This document shows positions 59,713-64,000 of a stretch of DNA of 64,000 nt, piece after piece. A model generated the notes under the pieces. The model did not search any database, was not told the DNA's origin, and saw only the letters and a list, made by a program, of their open reading frames with translations. The translations under genes and the position numbers were made by a program. The stretch's first letter is position 1. The number at the start of each line of letters is the position of its first letter. Origin of the DNA: SMBSF63 sp034003545 (GTDB lineage: Bacteria > Chloroflexota > Anaerolineae > Anaerolineales > Anaerolineaceae); assembly GCA_964447155.1 (NCBI GenBank), contig CAYURM010000001.1, forward strand, positions 124,001 to 188,000. Direction: 5' to 3'.

Positions 59713-60804
59713 TCACGTCAAAAATCTCCTCTGATAACGCATAACCGCAATCAACAGGATCAACTGTACCAGCGCCAAGAAGATCATTGAAAACTGATTA
59801 AAATAGAAAGCCAGCAAATTGGCTCCCGTCAATTCCAGCAGCAGGCCGGCATAAGCATAATTAAACCCCGCACGTTCTTTGCCCAACACACTCAACACGA
59901 TTGACACGGCGTATAGCAGCCCGATCCCGCCGCTGAGTGCGGTGAAGGCGGTAAACCAGCGCACCCCCCGTACGCCTCTCACTTGCCCTCCCAGCATTAG
60001 ATCAATCAATATCTCTGAAAGCACATCAGGAACATACTGCACCCGAGCCACGACCGCCAGCTCGCCAAAAGAAATGGCAGCCAATAACCCCAACCCAAGG
60101 AGCAGCCCCCACTTCAACCGCATACGGTTAAAATGGCTTTCTTCCCAGTGCTTCAGACGGACTTCCCAACGCTGCCAAAAGTCCGGGCGATCCGGCGCCA
60201 ATTGTAGCTCTACCCGCTCAATATACGTCAGCAGCGTTTGTGACAGCACAACCAGGTCTTCGTTTTCTTCCTCCGCCTGTGCCGCCTGCAAATGGCCTAT
60301 CAGCTCTGCTTTTTCGGCTGCCTCCAGATCATGATCAAGAACTTCGGATAATAAATCCAGAGCATGGTACATGGCCGAACGCGGATCATCAGGCTGGTTA
60401 CGGTTAACCCGCAGATAGATGATCACGGTCAGCAGGAAAAAGGCGTAAATGATCGGCGCTGCCCACGGGTAAAAATAATCATTGTTCTGGGTAATGAATT
60501 TCCCTACCTCATCCATGAACAATCCCATCCCCACTCCACCCAGTACGGCGCCCATATAGGCTGCCCACGGGTTGGCAAACATCAGCAGCACCAGCACCCC
60601 CGCAAAAAGCAGCAACCCGCCCCACAGCACATGGGCGATATGCAGTTCGCTATTGCCAAGCTGCGGATACCCGCTCAGCTCCAGAAATAACCGCGTCAAC
60701 GCCACCGACAGACCAAAGCAAACCAGCATCGCCAGCAAATACATTTCCGCCCGCTTACGTTGTACCGGCCGCCTGAACTCTGATGAAAAATTCTTCATAC
60801 CCAT
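59713..60804 (-). CDS. Uncharacterised polytopic membrane protein
   Basis: 363 residues with AGGAG before the ATG. About eight membrane helices in two blocks, residues 20-130 and 220-360. Between them is a soluble helical stretch with EVLDHDLEAAEKAELIGHLQAAQAE-type acid-rich coil. GGVGMGLFMDEVGKFITQNNDYFYPWA is notable in the first block: acidic and Asn residues in a membrane helix. No family is recognised. It stands alone between two other minus-strand genes. Confidence 0.6.
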   Translation of the reverse strand: MGMKNFSSEFRRPVQRKRAEMYLLAMLVCFGLSVALTRLFLELSGYPQLGNSELHIAHVLWGGLLLFAGVLVLLMFANPWAAYMGAVLGGVGMGLFMDEVGKFITQNNDYFYPWAAPIIYAFFLLTVIIYLRVNRNQPDDPRSAMYHALDLLSEVLDHDLEAAEKAELIGHLQAAQAEEENEDLVVLSQTLLTYIERVELQLAPDRPDFWQRWEVRLKHWEESHFNRMRLKWGLLLGLGLLAAISFGELAVVARVQYVPDVLSEILIDLMLGGQVRGVRGVRWFTAFTALSGGIGLLYAVSIVLSVLGKERAGFNYAYAGLLLELTGANLLAFYFNQFSMIFLALVQLILLIAVMRYQRRFLT

Positions 60805-61134
60805 ATTCTCCTGAACTCCCGTATCATACCGTCTGGCATGAAAATTTTAACTTGAAAAGGATCCATTAATCTACGCGGCAAAACCAGGAAAGTTTCACGT
60901 GCAATTGGATCATCCTTGCACAGATACTTGTGATCTCTCCAGGATGAAATTTCCCTTCGTCTCCCGTCGTGGCGAAGCCCAGTGTCAGTGATTTGCTGAA
61001 TGCTTCCCCTTCCCCTGTCTGTTATTCCCTTTCTACCCGAACCCCAATCCCCGCCCGGGGTTCATCCGCCGCCATTGCAGCATGTGGAATATACCTGTGA
61101 TAGTGATGATAATAGTGAATCACCTATACGAAAC
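60805..61134. other. 330-base intergenic region, nothing recognised
   Basis: A short inverted repeat, GTGCAA at 60899 and TTGCAC at 60915, is visible, and CCCCTTCCCCTGTC runs near 61005. No gene or known RNA is seen. Confidence 0.3.
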
Positions 61135-62151
61135 CTATTCCACCACCCCCGCCAGCTTCTCCGCCAGCATATCGGTGAACATCGGGATAGCCTCCTCGGT
61201 CAGATGAAACCCGTCCGGGAAAAGCTCCCGCGTCAACCGCGGATCATCCGCAAAGCTGATATAAACAATCCCCTTCTCAGCGCAGTACGCCCGCAGGCCA
61301 CGCATGTAGCCATTCAGCAGCAGCGTGGTCGTCGTGGACGACGGACTACGAAAAGTTTTCATCTCCACCACGATCAACCGAATATCATTCTCTCGTGTCA
61401 TCCGTTCCATCTCCGGCAAATAAGAACGATTCAACTGACGTGCAAAAAACAACTGCTCCATCTGCCGCAGATAGTTCTCCGCCTGGTTTTGAGCAGCCAG
61501 CACCGCTTTCTTGTCCGCCGCGCCAGCAAAGATCGCGTCCAACGCATTCTTCACACACGCCTCCCCGCAATGGAACAGCACCGGCACGGTATGGTCAATA
61601 CGATAAGTGATGCTCTCGCGAACCTGATCCCTCTGACCAAATATCGGCAGCCAGCGCGCCGCTGTCTGCTCCAGCGGGTCCATCTGCTGCATGTACGAGC
61701 GCTCCAGCAGCAGCGGTTCATCAGCGGCGGCGTATTCATCGATCGTGGCGAAATAGCCGCCATCCACACGGAACTCCGGCGCAGTGATCATCGTCTCACG
61801 GGTAAACAGCACCAGATAATCGGGCTTGTGTTCAGCGGTGACGATGTTGTTCTTCAGGATCAGGTACCACAGTGCAGTGGTCGAACCCGGAATAGCCACG
61901 CCATACGCGTCAATACCCAAAGCCGCGCCCAACTGGTCAAAATTTACACTGTCGTGCAAGGTCGAGTCGCCCATCAGCACCATCCCGGGCTTTTCTCTGT
62001 CCAGGTATTCCTGATGGTTTATCCGCAAATTATCATCAAAATCTTGCCCGATTTCCAGGGGATACTCCCCGTCATAACGCAGCCTGATCAGACAGGAAAA
62101 CAGCAAACTCAATATCACAAGGAATACGATAAAATGATGGAATTTTCTCAT
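61135..62151 (-). CDS. SGNH-type acetyl-ester hydrolase/transferase (AlgX/AlgJ-like partner of MBOAT)
   Basis: 338 residues with AGAGGA before the ATG. An N-terminal membrane anchor (FIVFLVILSLLFSCLI) places the domain outside. The SGNH Ser is in PGMVLMGDSTLHDSVNF (GDS), the oxyanion Gly/Asn region in AYGVAIPGSTT, and the C-terminal DxxH is ELFPDGFHLTEEA. It starts 10 bases downstream of the MBOAT gene on the same strand. In alginate and cell-wall acetylation, MBOAT proteins pass acetyl groups across the membrane and an SGNH partner attaches them to the polymer. The polymer here is unknown. Confidence 0.78.
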   Translation of the reverse strand: MRKFHHFIVFLVILSLLFSCLIRLRYDGEYPLEIGQDFDDNLRINHQEYLDREKPGMVLMGDSTLHDSVNFDQLGAALGIDAYGVAIPGSTTALWYLILKNNIVTAEHKPDYLVLFTRETMITAPEFRVDGGYFATIDEYAAADEPLLLERSYMQQMDPLEQTAARWLPIFGQRDQVRESITYRIDHTVPVLFHCGEACVKNALDAIFAGAADKKAVLAAQNQAENYLRQMEQLFFARQLNRSYLPEMERMTRENDIRLIVVEMKTFRSPSSTTTTLLLNGYMRGLRAYCAEKGIVYISFADDPRLTRELFPDGFHLTEEAIPMFTDMLAEKLAGVVE

Positions 62152-62160
62152 GCATATCCT

Positions 62161-63558
62161 CTAAAAACGGAAATAAATAAAGTCTTGTAAACCGGGTTTG
62201 GCATAGATGATCGTCAGCACTGCAGCGGCGGCATAATACAGCGGCTCCAGCACAGGTACCCGCAGCCACAGTTTTTCTGCCAGAGCTTTCAGGTTCCACA
62301 ACACACCGTAGAATCCCGCCGCTGTCAGGGTGATCAGCGCCACGATCAGATGGTCATGCGAGCCCAGCAGCGGCGCTTCGCTGAGCAGCCTCCCCAACCA
62401 GCCCAGCGAGGGCGCACGAAACACCATCCAGCTTGCCACCAGGAAAGCCATTACCGCCTGCCAGGCGGCCGCCTTGGTCAGCAAGTTCTTCGGCTGCCAT
62501 GCCCCGCCCATGCCAAGCAATTGATAAACCACGATCCAGATGCCGTGCATCAGCCCCCACACCAGGAAGTTCCACCCGTCCCCATGCCACAGCCCGCTGA
62601 CCAGCATCACCGCCAGCGGGGGAATAATCGCCGCCCATGCCGCCGCCGTCCCCCCTGCACGCAGCAAACTGCGCCGCAGCGGAAAGAAGATGTAATCGCG
62701 CAGCCACTGCGACAAGGTAATATGCCAGCGGTTCCAGAAGTCAGTAGGGGTCAGCGCAGCATAAGGCTGCTTGAAGTTCTCCGGCGTTTCAAAGCCAAGC
62801 AGCAGCGCAAACCCGCGGGACAGATCTGTGTAAGCCGAGAAATCTGCCAGGATCTGCACGGCATAGGCCGCTGCCCCCGCCAATACCATCAGGACGCTGC
62901 CTGGCTTGTCCAGCAAAAAGATACGGTCCACATACGCCCCAACGCCGGCGGCAATCACCAGCTTCTTGAACAGCCCGCTCACCACCAGCGGCCAGGCACG
63001 GTGGAACCAGTCTGCCTTCCATTCGCGCGGTTTTTTGATCTGCGTCAGCAGGTTGCGCGCGCGGTCAATCGGCCCGGCCTGGATCTGCGGGAAAAAGGCC
63101 ACAAACAGAGCAAAATCGACAAAATGGTCAGCCGGTTTTTCCTTGTCTTTATACACGTCAATGATGTAACTCAGTTTTTTGAGCGTATAAAAGGAGATGC
63201 CCAGCGGCGCCAGCAGGGTGGCATTTATCTGCCAACCCACACCGCCAAAAAGCAGGTTCAGGCTGTCCGCAAAAAATCCAAAATGGCGCATCACTGCTAA
63301 AGCGCCCACATTCAAAGTCAAACTCAGCCACAAGTACAGCTTGCGGCGGTCGGGGCGGCTCGCCATTCCCTGCGCCAGCACAAAATCCACCGCGCTGGAG
63401 GCCAGCATCAGCAAGCCAAACACCAGATCGAAATAGAAATAGAAAATATAGCTTGCCAGCAGCAGGAACAGGTTTTGCCGCTCCCGCTTTTTCAGCAGCC
63501 AGTAAAGGATCAGCACAATTGCAAAAAACACAAAGAAAGTCAGGCTGGTAAACGACAT
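62161..63558 (-). CDS. MBOAT family O-acyltransferase
   Basis: 465 residues from the ATG at 63558 (MSFTSLTFFVFFAIVL), where the family normally starts; upstream starts at 63588 and 63609 are possible. A polytopic membrane acyltransferase like AlgI/DltB. Motifs: YTLKKLSYIIDVYKDKEKP, FFPQIQAGPIDRARNLL, ALTPTDFWNRWHITLSQWLRDYIFFPLRR-type segment (split here by its motifs) and SGLWHGDGWNFLVWGLMHG, containing both expected active-site His residues. It pairs with the SGNH protein downstream for extracellular O-acetylation. Confidence 0.92.
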   Translation of the reverse strand: MSFTSLTFFVFFAIVLILYWLLKKRERQNLFLLLASYIFYFYFDLVFGLLMLASSAVDFVLAQGMASRPDRRKLYLWLSLTLNVGALAVMRHFGFFADSLNLLFGGVGWQINATLLAPLGISFYTLKKLSYIIDVYKDKEKPADHFVDFALFVAFFPQIQAGPIDRARNLLTQIKKPREWKADWFHRAWPLVVSGLFKKLVIAAGVGAYVDRIFLLDKPGSVLMVLAGAAAYAVQILADFSAYTDLSRGFALLLGFETPENFKQPYAALTPTDFWNRWHITLSQWLRDYIFFPLRRSLLRAGGTAAAWAAIIPPLAVMLVSGLWHGDGWNFLVWGLMHGIWIVVYQLLGMGGAWQPKNLLTKAAAWQAVMAFLVASWMVFRAPSLGWLGRLLSEAPLLGSHDHLIVALITLTAAGFYGVLWNLKALAEKLWLRVPVLEPLYYAAAAVLTIIYAKPGLQDFIYFRF

Positions 63559-63828
63559 CGATCTTGCGGAACAGTCCGCTCCTCTCATTATTTTCGGGCC
63601 CCGGTACACTCCTGGGCTGTCTAAATCCCCCTAATCTTACCGCATTTTTTCTGCGGGATCATGGGGAGAGGAGCACTTAAAATGTGAAGCGCACATGTCT
63701 AGACCATCCCGCACCTGAACATTCAAGCCGTGCCGGGCCTGATTTATTCCTGGCCGGTTGAACCAGCTCATGCGCATCGTCAGCCTGTTTGTACTGCTAC
63801 CATTGCAATCCTGTTGGGCAGCCAGAAA

Positions 63829-63866
63829 ATTCTCCGCCCCCGGTGAAATGACCGGGGGCGGAGAAT
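63829..63866. terminator. 16-bp hairpin after the truncated gene
   Basis: ATTCTCCGCCCCCGGT (63829-63844) pairs perfectly with ACCGGGGGCGGAGAAT (63851-63866) around GAAATG. On the minus strand it follows the stop at 63874 and is followed by TTTTCTGG. Confidence 0.75.
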
Positions 63867-63873
63867 AATGTGT

Positions 63874-63999
63874 TTATTGTGGTTCTGCTCTCACTTCAAT
63901 GGCATCCACGTCAATGTACTTTGTACCGCCGGGGTGACGCAGACGGATGGTATGCGTTCCCGCCTCCAGCACGGGGCTGTCCCAGCGGTGCTGGAAACT
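63874..63999 (-). CDS. C-terminal end of a protein with a carbohydrate-binding-like domain (truncated by window edge)
   Basis: The minus strand reads SFQHRWDSPVLEAGTHTIR, then LRHPGGTKYIDVDAIEVRAE before the stop at 63874. The HxxR-x-xHxGGTKYIDVDAIEV ending is the last strand of the jelly-roll domain often attached to bacterial surface proteins and hydrolases (CBM6/CBM35-like or LamG-like). It is open to the window's right edge. It lies upstream of the MBOAT/SGNH pair on the same strand, so it may be an extracellular protein. Confidence 0.7.
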   Translation of the reverse strand, partial: SFQHRWDSPVLEAGTHTIRLRHPGGTKYIDVDAIEVRAEPQ

Positions 64000-64000
64000 G

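Noticed and set aside
1..64000. CRISPR arrays, tRNA or rRNA genes, insertion sequences, prophage
   Set aside because: I found no regularly spaced direct repeats, no tRNA cloverleaf, no rRNA signature and no transposase, integrase or phage structural gene. A covariance search would settle tRNAs and small RNAs.

Overview
This 64 kb window is dense chromosomal DNA with genes on both strands in short operons and moderate-to-high GC. It has no phage, integrase, transposase, rRNA, tRNA or CRISPR array that I can recognise. The gene content points to an anaerobic member of the Chloroflexota, most likely class Anaerolineae. Reasons: a NarX-type histidine kinase with the RDLHDAVTQTLFSASLIA box common in that phylum, a mevalonate-pathway decarboxylase, corrinoid-protein and RACo-type genes, a lone ParB-like protein and fused membrane/spermidine-synthase genes. 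This placement is inferred from gene content, not from a marker gene.

Layout. 1-6.2 kb: a GNAT-YoaP acetyltransferase (cut by the window edge), a PAS-GAF-GAF histidine kinase, a NarL-type regulator, a receiver-only regulator and an MFS transporter. 6.4-10.5 kb: Dps, a CcdA plus thioredoxin-like lipoprotein pair, a sigma factor with a small Cys/His protein, and a ParB-like protein. 10.8-15.1 kb: a three-gene operon of a GntR helix-turn-helix fused to a methionine-synthase-activation-like domain, a RACo-like corrinoid activator, and an 8-oxoguanine-deaminase-type amidohydrolase. 15.4-33.9 kb: diguanylate cyclase, SWIM-SNF2 helicase, mevalonate decarboxylase, RseP-type protease, HEAT protein, peptidase MA protein, acylphosphatase, uvrB, mfd, pth and small envelope proteins. 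34-49.9 kb: nnr, a membrane spermidine-synthase-like protein, a divergent CysRS paralogue, gpmA, sugar ABC ATPase, alpha-glucosidase, Ldh-type dehydrogenase, LOG protein, DEAD-box helicase, MFS and GntR-UTRA regulator. 50.1-54.1 kb: a second corrinoid operon (DeoR regulator, uroporphyrinogen-decarboxylase/MtaA-like protein fused to thioredoxin, CobW-like GTPase, corrinoid protein). 54.2-64 kb: malic enzyme, GreA, a class C beta-lactamase-like lipoprotein with internal membrane helices, MFS, a membrane protein, an SGNH/MBOAT acetylation pair and the tail of one more gene.

The most interesting content is the pair of corrinoid loci 36 kb apart. Together they hold a regulator that looks built to read corrinoid or AdoMet state, a reductive activator, a corrinoid carrier, a CobW-like GTPase and an unusual MT2-like/thioredoxin fusion, but no substrate:corrinoid methyltransferase (MttB, MtaB or MtgB type) lies in the window. 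A second theme is small intergenic elements with terminal inverted repeats (111, 129 and 144 bp), all in the first 16 kb and without a transposase, plus recurrent short palindromes at gene ends. Several genes follow a clear TATAAT box, and one (mevalonate decarboxylase) looks leaderless.
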